Assembly: GCA_018646825.1 (NCBI GenBank)
Contig: JABGUA010000062.1
Location: 1 to 11,263 of the forward strand
Direction of reading: 5' to 3'
Source of the DNA: Piscirickettsiaceae bacterium
GTDB taxonomy: Bacteria; Pseudomonadota; Gammaproteobacteria; Nitrosococcales; Methylophagaceae
DNA: 11,263 nucleotides
Shown here: piece after piece, positions 1 to 8,624 of the stretch
How the letters are laid out: every line of letters begins with the position of its first letter
Position numbering within the stretch: position 1 is the stretch's first letter
Program-made: the position numbers and the translations under genes
Notes under the pieces: generated by a model
What the model was told of the DNA's origin: nothing
Database searches by the model: none
What the model saw: only the letters and a program-made list of their open reading frames with translations

Positions 1-2670
1 AACAAAGAAGATTTTATTGATATATGCCAACGTGGCTTATATCTCAGCCCGAGCTCTGAATTATTGATCGAAGAGTCCATCATCGGGTGGAAAGAATATG
101 AAATGGAAGTGGTTCGCGACCGTAAGGATAACGCGATCATTATTTGCTCCATTGAAAACTTTGATCCAATGGGTGTGCATACAGGTGATTCGATTACCGT
201 TGCACCGGCCCAGACATTGACCGATAAAGAATATCAAATCATGCGTAATGCCTCTTTGGCAGTGCTGCGTGAAATTGGTGTTGAAACGGGTGGGTCAAAT
301 GTACAGTTTGCGGTTAACCCAGAAACGGGTCGGTTGATCATTATTGAAATGAATCCCCGTGTGTCGCGTTCATCTGCTTTGGCATCAAAGGCCACTGGTT
401 TTCCGATTGCTAAAGTGGCTGCGAAATTGGCTGTGGGTTATACGTTGGATGAATTGCAAAATGAGATTACTGGCAATGCAACACCGGCTTCGTTTGAACC
501 CTCGATTGATTATGTTGTAACAAAAATACCCCGATTCACTTTTGAGAAATTCCCACAGGCGGATAACCGTTTAAGCACGCAAATGAAATCGGTCGGTGAG
601 GTAATGGCAATTGGCCGTAACTTCCAAGAATCATTACAAAAAGCATTACGTGGTCTGGAAATAGATCGTGATGGTTTGACAGAAGTGATTGATTTAGAAG
701 CCGATGATGTAGCTGAGACATTACGCCGTGAATTACGTTTACCAGGGTCTGATCGGCTATGGTATGTGGCTGATGCGTTCCGTTATGGTTTTAGTTTTGA
801 TGAGGTTCAATCATTAAGCCGTATCGATCCTTGGTTTTTAATTCAAGTTGAAGAATTGGTCACGATTGAGAATGCTTTGCGAGACCAATCATTAGCAGAG
901 CTGGACGCTGTTGAGATGCGTCGTCTGAAACGCAAAGGTTTTTCAGATTCTCGTTTGGCAAATTTATTACAAAAAACAGAAAAACAAGTGCGTCAACATC
1001 GCCATGATTTAGCCGTACGTCCGGTATACAAACGAGTTGATACCTGTGCGGCAGAGTTCGCGAGTTCAACAGCCTATCTATACTCGACGTACGATCAAGA
1101 ATGTGAATCGAATCCAACGGATCGTGAAAAAATCATGATTTTAGGTGGCGGTCCAAATAGGATTGGTCAGGGCATCGAGTTCGATTACTGCTGTGTTCAC
1201 GCAGCATTAGCATTGCGTGATGACGGTTACGAAACGATTATGGTGAATTGTAATCCTGAAACAGTATCGACAGATTACGATACCTCTGATCGTTTATATT
1301 TTGAGTCACTGACTTTAGAAGATGTGCTGGAAATTGTGGCATTAGAACAACCTAAAGGTGTGATAGTGCAATATGGTGGTCAAACACCATTGAAATTAGC
1401 ACGAGCTCTGGAAGCGGCTGGCGTACCGATTATTGGGACATCTCCAGATGCCATTGACCATGCTGAAGATCGAGAACGCTTCCAGCAAATGGTGGAAAAA
1501 TTGAATTTGCTACAACCACCGAATCGTCTGGCTTTTTCGGCAGATACAGCAGTTGCTTTGGCGGCTGAGATTGGCTATCCCTTGGTGGTGCGACCGTCTT
1601 ATGTCTTAGGTGGACGTGCGATGGAAATTGTTTATAACGAAGATGAGTTAAATCGTTATATGAAAACAGCAATTCAGGTCTCGAATGATTCACCTGTGTT
1701 ATTAGATCGCTTTTTAGATGATGCGATTGAAGTCGATGTTGATGCGATTTGTGACGGTAAAAATGTCCTGATTGGCGGCATTATGGAACACATTGAACAA
1801 GCTGGTGTGCATTCCGGTGATTCGGCCTGTGCTTTACCGACTTATAGCCTAAGTGACGATATTAAAGATCGAATGCGCGAACAAGTGCGTCAAATGGCGA
1901 TGGAGTTAGGTGTGGTTGGGCTAATGAATACGCAATTTGCGATTCAAGGTGATAATATTTTTATTCTAGAAGTTAACCCGCGCGCATCTCGAACGGTGCC
2001 TTATGTATCGAAAGCGATTGGTGTGCCGTTAGCAAAAGTTGCTGCTCGCTGTATGGCAGGGCTCAGCCTAGTTGAACAAGGTGTGACTAAAGAAGTTATT
2101 CCAGAGTATTACTCTGTGAAAGAAGCGGTTTTTCCTTTTATTAAGTTCCAGGGTGTTGACCCTATTTTAGGCCCTGAGATGAAATCAACGGGTGAAGTAA
2201 TGGGTGTAGGGCGCACTTTCGGTGAGGCATTTGCTAAGTCTCAGTTAGCTGCTAGTGTGGCATTGCCGACGGGAGGACGAGCATTCATCAGTGTGCGTGA
2301 GGTTGATAAGCCTGCCGTTGTTCAGGTTGCTAAAGATTTGGTGAAACTAGGTTTTTCTTTACTAGGCACTCGTGGAACCCAAGTTGTTTTAGAAGCCGCA
2401 GGTGTGGGCTGTGAGCACGTGAATAAAGTGGCTGAAGGTCAACCGCACATTGTGGATATGATCAAGAATGATGAGATAGCTTTGATTGTCAATACGACAG
2501 AAGGGCGTCAATCGGTGGCAGACTCACGTGAAATAAGACGGGCGGCTTTACAACATCAAGTGAATTATACGACGACATTGGCAGCTGCACGGGCGACATG
2601 TCAGGCATTAGAAAGTGAGAACAATGGCACGGTCAATTGTCTGCAGTCATTACATGGAGAATTACAATAA
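1..2670 (+). CDS. carB: Carbamoyl-phosphate synthase large subunit (5' partial)
   Basis: CarB makes carbamoyl phosphate from bicarbonate, ATP and ammonia delivered by the CarA glutaminase subunit, feeding pyrimidine and arginine synthesis in the cytoplasm. The frame is open from base 1, so the gene starts before the window; 889 residues are visible against about 1073 in E. coli, so roughly the first 185 are missing. Visible in order: the rest of the carboxyphosphate ATP-grasp domain (EMNPRVSRSS from visible residue 116), the oligomerisation domain, the second ATP-grasp domain that makes carbamoyl phosphate (begins near KIMILGGGPNRIGQG, with LEVNPRASRTVP later), and a C-terminal MGS-like allosteric domain over about the last 125 residues, where UMP and ornithine bind in E. 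coli. Similarity to E. coli CarB is close throughout and no lesion is seen. The TAA stop overlaps the greA start by one base (TAATG), which suggests co-translation. Confidence 0.98.
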   Translation, partial: NKEDFIDICQRGLYLSPSSELLIEESIIGWKEYEMEVVRDRKDNAIIICSIENFDPMGVHTGDSITVAPAQTLTDKEYQIMRNASLAVLREIGVETGGSNVQFAVNPETGRLIIIEMNPRVSRSSALASKATGFPIAKVAAKLAVGYTLDELQNEITGNATPASFEPSIDYVVTKIPRFTFEKFPQADNRLSTQMKSVGEVMAIGRNFQESLQKALRGLEIDRDGLTEVIDLEADDVAETLRRELRLPGSDRLWYVADAFRYGFSFDEVQSLSRIDPWFLIQVEELVTIENALRDQSLAELDAVEMRRLKRKGFSDSRLANLLQKTEKQVRQHRHDLAVRPVYKRVDTCAAEFASSTAYLYSTYDQECESNPTDREKIMILGGGPNRIGQGIEFDYCCVHAALALRDDGYETIMVNCNPETVSTDYDTSDRLYFESLTLEDVLEIVALEQPKGVIVQYGGQTPLKLARALEAAGVPIIGTSPDAIDHAEDRERFQQMVEKLNLLQPPNRLAFSADTAVALAAEIGYPLVVRPSYVLGGRAMEIVYNEDELNRYMKTAIQVSNDSPVLLDRFLDDAIEVDVDAICDGKNVLIGGIMEHIEQAGVHSGDSACALPTYSLSDDIKDRMREQVRQMAMELGVVGLMNTQFAIQGDNIFILEVNPRASRTVPYVSKAIGVPLAKVAARCMAGLSLVEQGVTKEVIPEYYSVKEAVFPFIKFQGVDPILGPEMKSTGEVMGVGRTFGEAFAKSQLAASVALPTGGRAFISVREVDKPAVVQVAKDLVKLGFSLLGTRGTQVVLEAAGVGCEHVNKVAEGQPHIVDMIKNDEIALIVNTTEGRQSVADSREIRRAALQHQVNYTTTLAAARATCQALESENNGTVNCLQSLHGELQ

Positions 2671-3146
2671 TGGCTGTACCCATTACCCTACGTGGCATTG
2701 AAGCCTTGAGAGCAGAATTGAAACATTTGAAGTCGGTTGCAAGGCCAGAAGTGGTGGCAGCGATTGCTGAAGCACGTGCGCATGGTGACTTGAAAGAAAA
2801 TGCTGAATACCATGCTGCAAAAGAGCAGCAAAGCTTTATTGAAGGACGTGTCAATCAGTTAGAAGGGGTCCTGTCGACTGCGGAGGTGATTGATGTTGCT
2901 TCACTATCTCAAGATGGTCGGGTAGTTTTTGGCGTCACGGTGGAGTTATTGAACATCGACACAGACGAAACGGTACATTATCAACTCGTTGGTGATTATG
3001 AAGCAGATATTAAGTTAAATCGGGTATCGATTAGTTCACCGATTGCCCGTGCGTTGATAGGCAAAGAGATCGATGATATTGCGATTGTGAAGGCACCCAG
3101 CGGGGCGATTGAATATGAGATTGTGTCGATTCAATACGACGCATAG
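2670..3146 (+). CDS. greA: Transcription elongation factor GreA
   Basis: GreA enters the secondary channel of RNA polymerase and stimulates cleavage of the 3' end of RNA in backtracked complexes. The protein has 158 residues, the same length as E. coli GreA. The N-terminal coiled coil covers about residues 1-75 and carries the tip motif HGDLKENAEYHAAKEQQ, with acidic D40 and E43 that position the catalytic metal. The C-terminal FKBP-like domain contains the family signature SPIARALIGKEIDD. The start is the ATG at 2670, which overlaps the carB stop, has a GGAGA ribosome binding site about 9 nt upstream and gives the expected MAVPITLRG N-terminus; an in-frame ATG at 2637 inside carB would add 11 unconserved residues. 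carB-greA linkage is common in gammaproteobacteria. Confidence 0.97.
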   Translation: MAVPITLRGIEALRAELKHLKSVARPEVVAAIAEARAHGDLKENAEYHAAKEQQSFIEGRVNQLEGVLSTAEVIDVASLSQDGRVVFGVTVELLNIDTDETVHYQLVGDYEADIKLNRVSISSPIARALIGKEIDDIAIVKAPSGAIEYEIVSIQYDA

Positions 3147-3155
3147 GCTGATAGC

Positions 3156-3608
3156 GTGACTGCAGGTCTTGTCGGCGAGCGTTTATTATTAACCTTATGG
3201 GTTGGTAGTCTATGGGCGATCGGCTATATTGCCGTTCCTCTGGCGTTTGTCCATTTTGATGATAGCGCTGTTGCGGGCGTGTTTGCTGGACGCCTTTTTA
3301 CCCTTGTTGATTATGTGGGGTTGGCTTGTGGCAGCGTATTGTTGCTTCGTTATGCTTTATTGGGCCAACATGTCATCGCGTTATGGCGTTTTTGGGTGAC
3401 ATTGTCGATGTTGCTTTTAGTTGCTTTCTTACATTTTTATTTGCAAGCTGAGATGGCAGAGATTAAGCAGCTTGATTGGCGTGACGATGCTATCTTATCT
3501 GCTCAATTCGATTTCTTCCACCGTTTTAGTACTGGTATTTATATGGTAATCAGTGTGTTAGGTTTAGCATTGGTCGCAACACAAACTATGCTTACTGAGA
3601 ATGGCTAA
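3156..3608 (+). CDS. DUF4149-type four-helix membrane protein
   Basis: This is a 150-residue hydrophobic protein of unknown function, probably in the inner membrane. Four hydrophobic stretches can be seen: about residues 8-30 (LLLTLWVGSLWAIGYIAVPL), 47-68, 78-97 and 127-145. The first ends with a proline in the position typical of the family, and an FFHRFSTGIYMV motif precedes the last helix. This pattern and the location between greA and rlmE fit the DUF4149 family; from memory, a member lies between greA and yhbY/ftsJ in Pseudomonas (PA4754). The start is GTG, 9 nt after the greA stop, with an AGG overlapping that stop at a suitable distance. Its TAA overlaps the rlmE ATG by one base, so expression is probably coupled. 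The family assignment is moderately sure; the function is unknown. Confidence 0.8.
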   Translation: MTAGLVGERLLLTLWVGSLWAIGYIAVPLAFVHFDDSAVAGVFAGRLFTLVDYVGLACGSVLLLRYALLGQHVIALWRFWVTLSMLLLVAFLHFYLQAEMAEIKQLDWRDDAILSAQFDFFHRFSTGIYMVISVLGLALVATQTMLTENG

Positions 3609-4225
3609 TGGCAAAAAGTAAGTCGAGTAACGATTGGTTACGCGAGCATTTTGATGATCATTATGTTAAAAAAGCGCAGAAGGCGGGTTATCGTTCTCGT
3701 GCAACGTTTAAACTAGAAGAAATTGATAAAAAAGATAAGCTCATACGCCCAGGGATGGCCGTCGTTGATCTAGGTTCAGCACCGGGTGGCTGGTCTGATT
3801 ATACCTTGCGGAAATTAGGGGATAAGGGGACGGTTGTTGCATTGGATATATTACCGATGACGCCTTTATCAGGTGTGCATTTTATTCAGGGCGACTTTCG
3901 AGAAGATGCAGCACTAGATGAACTTAATTCAATTTTAAATAGTCAATCAATAGACCTTGTATTATCAGATATGGCCCCCAATATTACTGGTGTAGATTCA
4001 ATAGATCAGCCAAGTAGTATGTATTTAGTGGAACTTGCTTTGCATTTTGCGATAGAAAATTTAAGCAAACAAGGTGTTTTTCTGGTAAAAGTATTCCAAG
4101 GTGAAGGGTTTGATGCCTATTTGAAAGCAATGCGTGACAGCTTTCAAAAAGTGGTAACGAGAAAACCTGATGCATCACGTGCGAGAAGCCGTGAAGTTTA
4201 TTTATTAGGGCGTGGTTTAAAGTGA
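3608..4225 (+). CDS. rlmE: 23S rRNA 2'-O-methyltransferase (U2552), RlmE/FtsJ
   Basis: RlmE uses S-adenosylmethionine to methylate the ribose of U2552 in the A loop of 23S rRNA, a late step in 50S subunit assembly; in E. coli it is a heat-shock protein. The product has 205 residues, close to the usual 209. The SAM-binding motif VVDLGSAPGGWSDY covers about residues 52-65. The catalytic K-D-K-E tetrad is complete as K35, D121 (LSDMAPN), K161 (LVKVFQG) and E196 (SREVYL), each three residues earlier than in E. coli. The ATG overlaps the previous stop (TAATG). Unlike many relatives, there is no yhbY gene next to it on either strand. ftsH follows after a 253-nt gap. Confidence 0.97.
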   Translation: MAKSKSSNDWLREHFDDHYVKKAQKAGYRSRATFKLEEIDKKDKLIRPGMAVVDLGSAPGGWSDYTLRKLGDKGTVVALDILPMTPLSGVHFIQGDFREDAALDELNSILNSQSIDLVLSDMAPNITGVDSIDQPSSMYLVELALHFAIENLSKQGVFLVKVFQGEGFDAYLKAMRDSFQKVVTRKPDASRARSREVYLLGRGLK

Positions 4226-4478
4226 AAAGATTTTAAAGAAGGAAATGCTCGTGAAAGATTTTAGTTGTACATGATAAAATATTTGTATAACTTTGTCTGC
4301 TGGTGCTATGCTGAAACCTGGCTAAGCAAGTTGATAAAGAATTGTGGTCTGTTTGCCGAGTAAAAGATTTTTCATTACATTGATGAGTTAATTAAGGGCC
4401 GAAGCGGTCTAAAAAGAACAATAGAGATTTAGTGAGTTAAAATTCTCTAAATATAGAGTTATAAAGGGGTAAGCAACG
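4226..4478 (+). promoter_or_regulatory. AT-rich leader between rlmE and ftsH, probable promoter region
   Basis: No coding sequence is seen in this 253-nt interval. A possible sigma70 promoter is TTGTAC (4265-4270) with TATAAC (4286-4291), but the 15-nt spacer is short. I did not find a good sigma32 heat-shock promoter, although ftsH is heat-inducible in E. coli. A near-repeat GTGAAAAGATTTTA (4222-4235) / GTGAAAGATTTTA (4251-4263) spans the end of rlmE and the start of the gap. Two small hairpins lie in the probable leader RNA: GGCCG-AAG-CGGTC (4397-4409, one G-U pair) and CTCTA-AATA-TAGAG (4445-4458), the latter just before the ftsH ribosome binding site. Neither is followed by a T run, so they are not terminators. 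Confidence 0.3.
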
Positions 4479-6371
4479 TTGAATGATATTATGAAGAACA
4501 TCGCTTTGTGGGTAGTTATCGCAGTGATTTTGATGTCGGTGTTCAATAATCTTGGGCCGAGACAAGTCAAAGCTGATGATATGGACTATTCGACATTCAT
4601 TGCCAGCATCAAAAGCGGTGCTGTTTCCTCTGTCGATATTCAAGATAGAACGATTACAGGCACGTTGACGGATAACACTAAATTCACGACTTATAGCCCG
4701 AGTTATGACCCTGGCTTAATGGGCGACTTGTTGAATAATGGGGTGGCGGTCCAAGCTAAACCAGCTGAAGAAAGCAGTTTGTTGATGCAGATCTTTATTT
4801 CTTGGTTCCCAATGTTATTGTTAATTGTGGTCTGGATCGTTTTCATGCGCCAGATGCAAGGTGGTGGTGGTGGTGGTGGTAAAAACCCGATGTCATTCGG
4901 TAAGAGTAAAGCCAAAATGTTGAATGAAGATCAAGTTAAAGTGACCTTCAAAGATGTGGCTGGTGTTGAAGAAGCCAAAGAAGAAGTCGCTGAGTTAGTT
5001 GAGTTTCTTCGTGAGCCAGCTAAATTTCAAAAGTTAGGCGGTAAGATGCCGCGCGGTATTTTGATGTGTGGTTCACCTGGTACAGGTAAAACACTATTGG
5101 CTAAAGCAATCGCTGGTGAAGCGAAAGTGCCATTCTTCACGATTTCTGGCTCAGACTTTGTTGAAATGTTTGTAGGTGTCGGTGCCTCACGTGTCCGTGA
5201 TATGTTTGAGCAAGCTAAAAAGCATGCGCCTTGTATCATATTCATTGATGAAATCGATGCTGTTGGCCGTAGCCGTGGTACCGGCGTTGGTGGTGGTAAT
5301 GATGAGCGTGAGCAAACATTAAACCAATTATTAGTCGAAATGGATGGTTTTGAAGGTAATGAAGGCATTATTGTCATTGCAGCGACTAATCGTCCTGATG
5401 TGTTAGATCCTGCGTTATTGCGTCCAGGTCGTTTTGACCGCCAAGTTATCGTGCCATTACCTGACATTCGTGGCCGCGAACAAATTTTGAATGTCCATTT
5501 AAGTAAAGTCCCTGCAGCGGAAGATGTTAAAGCGTCAATTATTGCCCGTGGCACACCTGGATTTTCTGGTGCCGATTTAGCCAACCTAGTTAATGAAGCT
5601 TCCTTGTTTGCTGCAAAATCGAGTCAACGCTTTGTGACTATGGAAGACATGGAAAAAGCAAAAGATAAAATTATGATGGGTGCAGAGCGTCGCTCTATGG
5701 TAATGACTGAAAAAGAAAAGAGAAATACCGCTTATCACGAAGCAGGACACGCTATTGTCGGTCGTCTAGTCCCAGTGCATGATCCCGTTTATAAGGTGAC
5801 AATTATCCCACGTGGCCGCGCACTTGGTGTGACGATGTTCCTGCCAGAAGAAGATAAACATAGCCAAAGCCGCGAAGAGTTGGAAAGTCACTTGTCGGTG
5901 GCCTACGGCGGTCGTTTAGCTGAAGAACTTATTTTTGGTGTTGATGCCATTACAACGGGTGCATCGAACGATATTGAAGTTGCGACTGATATTGCTAGGA
6001 GCATGGTAACAAAATGGGGCTTTTCTGAAAATATGGGGCCACAGGCCTATGTTGAAAGCCGTGAGAATCATAAAGTGATTTCTGAAGATACGGCGAAACA
6101 AATCGATGAAGAGATTCGGACATTAATCATCCGTAATTATGATCGTGCTGAAAAAATATTAACAGACAATATCGATATATTGCATGCGATGTCTGATGCA
6201 CTGATGAAATATGAAACTATTGATGTTGACCAGATCGATGCGATAATGGAAGGTCGTGAACCAGGTGACCCAAAAGGATGGAGCGATGATAACTCTTCTC
6301 CTACACCGCCGCCTTCAGCCGATGCGACTGATTCAGAAACTGCAGGTAAACCTGCTGACTTGTTGCATTAG
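4479..6371 (+). CDS. ftsH: ATP-dependent zinc metalloprotease FtsH
   Basis: FtsH is a hexameric inner-membrane protease that extracts and degrades membrane proteins and soluble regulators (sigma32 and LpxC in E. coli). The 630-residue product has membrane helices at about 6-24 and 104-123, flanking a periplasmic domain, then a seven-glycine linker (128-134). In the AAA+ domain are Walker A GSPGTGKT (198-205), Walker B FIDE with D257/E258, and the second region of homology ATNRPDVLDPALLRPGRFD. The protease domain has zinc ligands H420 and H424 in HEAGH, and D498 in GASND. The TTG start is chosen because AGGGG at 4465-4469 lies 9 nt upstream; the ATG at 4491 is too far from it. Odd points are a serine in place of the usual second proline of GPPGTGKT, and loss of the conserved FLGR segment around residues 525-534. 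folP follows after 25 nt. Confidence 0.98.
   Translation: MNDIMKNIALWVVIAVILMSVFNNLGPRQVKADDMDYSTFIASIKSGAVSSVDIQDRTITGTLTDNTKFTTYSPSYDPGLMGDLLNNGVAVQAKPAEESSLLMQIFISWFPMLLLIVVWIVFMRQMQGGGGGGGKNPMSFGKSKAKMLNEDQVKVTFKDVAGVEEAKEEVAELVEFLREPAKFQKLGGKMPRGILMCGSPGTGKTLLAKAIAGEAKVPFFTISGSDFVEMFVGVGASRVRDMFEQAKKHAPCIIFIDEIDAVGRSRGTGVGGGNDEREQTLNQLLVEMDGFEGNEGIIVIAATNRPDVLDPALLRPGRFDRQVIVPLPDIRGREQILNVHLSKVPAAEDVKASIIARGTPGFSGADLANLVNEASLFAAKSSQRFVTMEDMEKAKDKIMMGAERRSMVMTEKEKRNTAYHEAGHAIVGRLVPVHDPVYKVTIIPRGRALGVTMFLPEEDKHSQSREELESHLSVAYGGRLAEELIFGVDAITTGASNDIEVATDIARSMVTKWGFSENMGPQAYVESRENHKVISEDTAKQIDEEIRTLIIRNYDRAEKILTDNIDILHAMSDALMKYETIDVDQIDAIMEGREPGDPKGWSDDNSSPTPPPSADATDSETAGKPADLLH
4860..4880 (+). 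repeat. (GGT)7 trinucleotide repeat in ftsH
   Basis: Seven perfect GGT codons in a row encode the glycine linker between the second membrane helix and the AAA+ domain of FtsH. The E. coli protein has a shorter run (GGGG, then K). Identical codons make this tract prone to slippage, but whole-unit changes keep the frame and would only alter linker length. Confidence 0.9.
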
Positions 6372-6396
6372 CCAACGCAATTATTAAAGGGCTTCA

Positions 6397-7236
6397 ATGA
6401 TCCTTGATTGTCGAGGTAAGTCTCTTGATCTGACTTATCCGCAAGTCATGGGCATTCTTAATGTGACCCCTGATTCGTTTTCGGATGGGGGTCATTTTTT
6501 TGCACAAGACTTAGCGTTAAAACAAGCAAAGCAAATGGTGGCTGATGGTGCGGCTATTATTGATGTCGGTGGCGAGTCGACGCGTCCGGGTGCTGCAGTT
6601 GTTCCAGTTGAACAAGAAATTGCACGGGTTGTACCCGTTATCGAAGCGATCCAGTCAGAGCTTGCCATACCAATTTCTATTGATACGAGTAAGCCTGAAG
6701 TGATGAGAGCGGCTGTAGCAGCTGGTGCTGGCTTAATCAATGATGTGCAGGCATTACGAGTCGATGGTGCGTTAACCGCTGCTGTGGAGCTAGCGGTACC
6801 GGTCTGTTTGATGCATGCACAAGGTTCACCACAGACAATGCAGGATGATCCTCAATATGATCACGTTGTTGATGAGGTGATTACTTTCTTACTTGAACGG
6901 GTCGCGGCTTGCGAGTCCGCAGGTATTGATAAAAATCAACTTATTCTAGATCCGGGTTTTGGTTTTGGTAAGCGTGCTCGGCATAATTTACAATTAATGA
7001 AATATTTGAGTCGCCTTGTTGAAGCTGATTTGCCTATTTTGATTGGTGTTTCACGTAAATCTATCATCGGAAAGTTGTTAAATGTATCGGTTGAGGAACG
7101 CTTGGCTGGTAGTTTAGCTTTGGCATCTTTAGCTGTTTGGCAGGGTGCTAAGATCGTTCGGACACATGATGTCCGAGAGACGGTTCAAGTTGTTAATTTA
7201 TGTAATCATGTAATGCAGGTAGAAGAGTGTGACTAA
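6397..7236 (+). CDS. folP: Dihydropteroate synthase
   Basis: FolP condenses 6-hydroxymethyl-7,8-dihydropterin diphosphate with p-aminobenzoate to give dihydropteroate in folate synthesis; it is the sulfonamide target. The 279 residues (E. coli 282) form a TIM barrel with all the usual pterin and pABA site motifs: NVTPDSFSDGG (22-32), GGESTRPGA (58-66), SIDT with D96, IND with N115, the MH at 139-140, DPGFGFGK (185-192), GVSRKS with K221, and RTHDV with R255 and H257. The ATG has AAAGGG 5 nt upstream. It lies 25 nt after ftsH and overlaps glmM by 8 nt, the ftsH-folP-glmM order conserved in gammaproteobacteria. Nothing suggests a resistance-type or duplicated folP. Confidence 0.97.
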   Translation: MILDCRGKSLDLTYPQVMGILNVTPDSFSDGGHFFAQDLALKQAKQMVADGAAIIDVGGESTRPGAAVVPVEQEIARVVPVIEAIQSELAIPISIDTSKPEVMRAAVAAGAGLINDVQALRVDGALTAAVELAVPVCLMHAQGSPQTMQDDPQYDHVVDEVITFLLERVAACESAGIDKNQLILDPGFGFGKRARHNLQLMKYLSRLVEADLPILIGVSRKSIIGKLLNVSVEERLAGSLALASLAVWQGAKIVRTHDVRETVQVVNLCNHVMQVEECD

Positions 7237-8584
7237 GAAACAAAGACGTTATTTTGGAACGGATGGGATCCGTGGCAGGGTCGGTGATGGCGCGATTACC
7301 CCTGAGTTTGTATTAAAGCTAGGTTGGGCTGTCGGTCGTGTGTTGGCGAAAGAAAAAAAGAATCGCCGAGTGCTGATTGGTAAGGATACTCGAATTTCTG
7401 GCTATATGTTCGAGTCAGCATTACAGGCAGGCTTGTCAGCCGCGGGCGTAGATGTTTATTTGTTGGGCCCGATGCCGACACCTGGCATTGCCTACTTAAC
7501 GCGTACATTTCATGCCCAGGCTGGGATTGTGATCAGCGCATCGCATAATCCTTACCATGATAATGGGATTAAATTCTTTTCAGGCGAAGGTACAAAATTA
7601 TCGGATGAGATCGAGCTTGAAATAGAAGCGATGTTGGAGGAGCCTTTAACAACAGTTGAATCTATTGAACTCGGTAAAGCAGTTCGTATTGAAGATGCGC
7701 GTGGTCGCTATGTCGAATTTTGTAAGAGTTCAGTTCCCCTCAAGATGAATTTTACAGGGATGAAGCTGGTTGTTGATTGCGCCAATGGTGCGACGTACCA
7801 TGTTGCGCCTGATGTATTTAAAGAGTTGGGCGCAGATATTGTCGTGATGGGTGCCGAACCAGATGGTTTTAATATAAATCAGAACTGTGGCTCAACAGAA
7901 CCACGTTTATTGCAAGCGGCTGTATTAGAGCACCAAGCCGACTTAGGCATTGCTTTAGATGGCGATGGTGATCGTTTGATTATGGTTGATCATACTGGGC
8001 AAATTGTTGATGGTGATGATTTATTATTTATTATTGCTCGTTCTCAAAAGTTACGTGGAAAAGGCAGTTCAGAAGTTGTGGGTACTCTGATGTCAAACCT
8101 AGGTCTTGAGCAGGCTTTAGCCGCACATGGTATGAACTTACATCGTTCGAAAGTCGGTGACCGTTACGTTATAGAGAAGTTGAAAGAGACGGGTGGTGTT
8201 GTCGGTGGCGAGTCATCCGGCCATATTATTTGCTTAGATAAGACGACAACGGGTGACGGTATTATCGCTGCGTTGCAAGTGCTATGTGAAATTAAACGTA
8301 CTAATAATACGCTTCATGAACTTAAATCCTTAGTGACGAAATACCCGCAGACTTTGACTAATGTGCGTGTTAAGAAAATGATTGATCTTACAACTGATCA
8401 AGCTATTTCAGATGCTGTTAAAATGGCAGAGGAAAAATTAGCAGACCAAGGTCGTGTTTTGTTGAGGCCTTCGGGTACTGAACCAGTGATTAGAGTGATG
8501 GTTGAGGGTCGTGATGCGACATTAACGCAACATCTAGCCACTGAGATTGCGAATGTGATTCAAACCAGTATCGAACGTTCTTAA
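7229..8584 (+). CDS. glmM: Phosphoglucosamine mutase
   Basis: GlmM interconverts glucosamine 6-phosphate and glucosamine 1-phosphate, the step before UDP-GlcNAc for peptidoglycan and lipopolysaccharide. The 451-residue product shows the four-domain alpha-D-phosphohexomutase layout: N-terminal RRYFGTDGIRGRVG (6-19), the active-site phosphoserine loop ISASHNP with S105, metal-binding DGDGDR (244-249), the sugar-specificity loop GGESSGH, and the C-terminal phosphate-binding RPSGTEPVIRV. The start is GTG at 7229, inside the end of folP (8-nt overlap), and gives the expected N-terminus; an AGG at 7217-7219 is the likely ribosome binding site. Translational coupling to folP is likely. An 88-nt AT-rich interval follows before tpiA. 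Confidence 0.97.
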   Translation: MTKKQRRYFGTDGIRGRVGDGAITPEFVLKLGWAVGRVLAKEKKNRRVLIGKDTRISGYMFESALQAGLSAAGVDVYLLGPMPTPGIAYLTRTFHAQAGIVISASHNPYHDNGIKFFSGEGTKLSDEIELEIEAMLEEPLTTVESIELGKAVRIEDARGRYVEFCKSSVPLKMNFTGMKLVVDCANGATYHVAPDVFKELGADIVVMGAEPDGFNINQNCGSTEPRLLQAAVLEHQADLGIALDGDGDRLIMVDHTGQIVDGDDLLFIIARSQKLRGKGSSEVVGTLMSNLGLEQALAAHGMNLHRSKVGDRYVIEKLKETGGVVGGESSGHIICLDKTTTGDGIIAALQVLCEIKRTNNTLHELKSLVTKYPQTLTNVRVKKMIDLTTDQAISDAVKMAEEKLADQGRVLLRPSGTEPVIRVMVEGRDATLTQHLATEIANVIQTSIERS

Positions 8585-8624
8585 TCTAAATAAATTATAA
8601 GCATATAATAAAAACTTTGATTTA

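Noticed and set aside
2637..2669. Upstream ATG that would extend GreA by 11 residues
   Set aside because: It lies inside carB, has no matching conserved N-terminus, and the ATG at 2670 has a well-placed ribosome binding site and gives the standard 158-residue protein.
4397..4409. Terminator after rlmE
   Set aside because: The hairpin GGCCG-AAG-CGGTC is followed by A residues rather than a T run.
5027..5584. 185-codon open frame on the minus strand within ftsH
   Set aside because: It is antisense to the highly conserved AAA+ region of ftsH, has low-complexity composition and no recognisable domain; it reflects codon structure.
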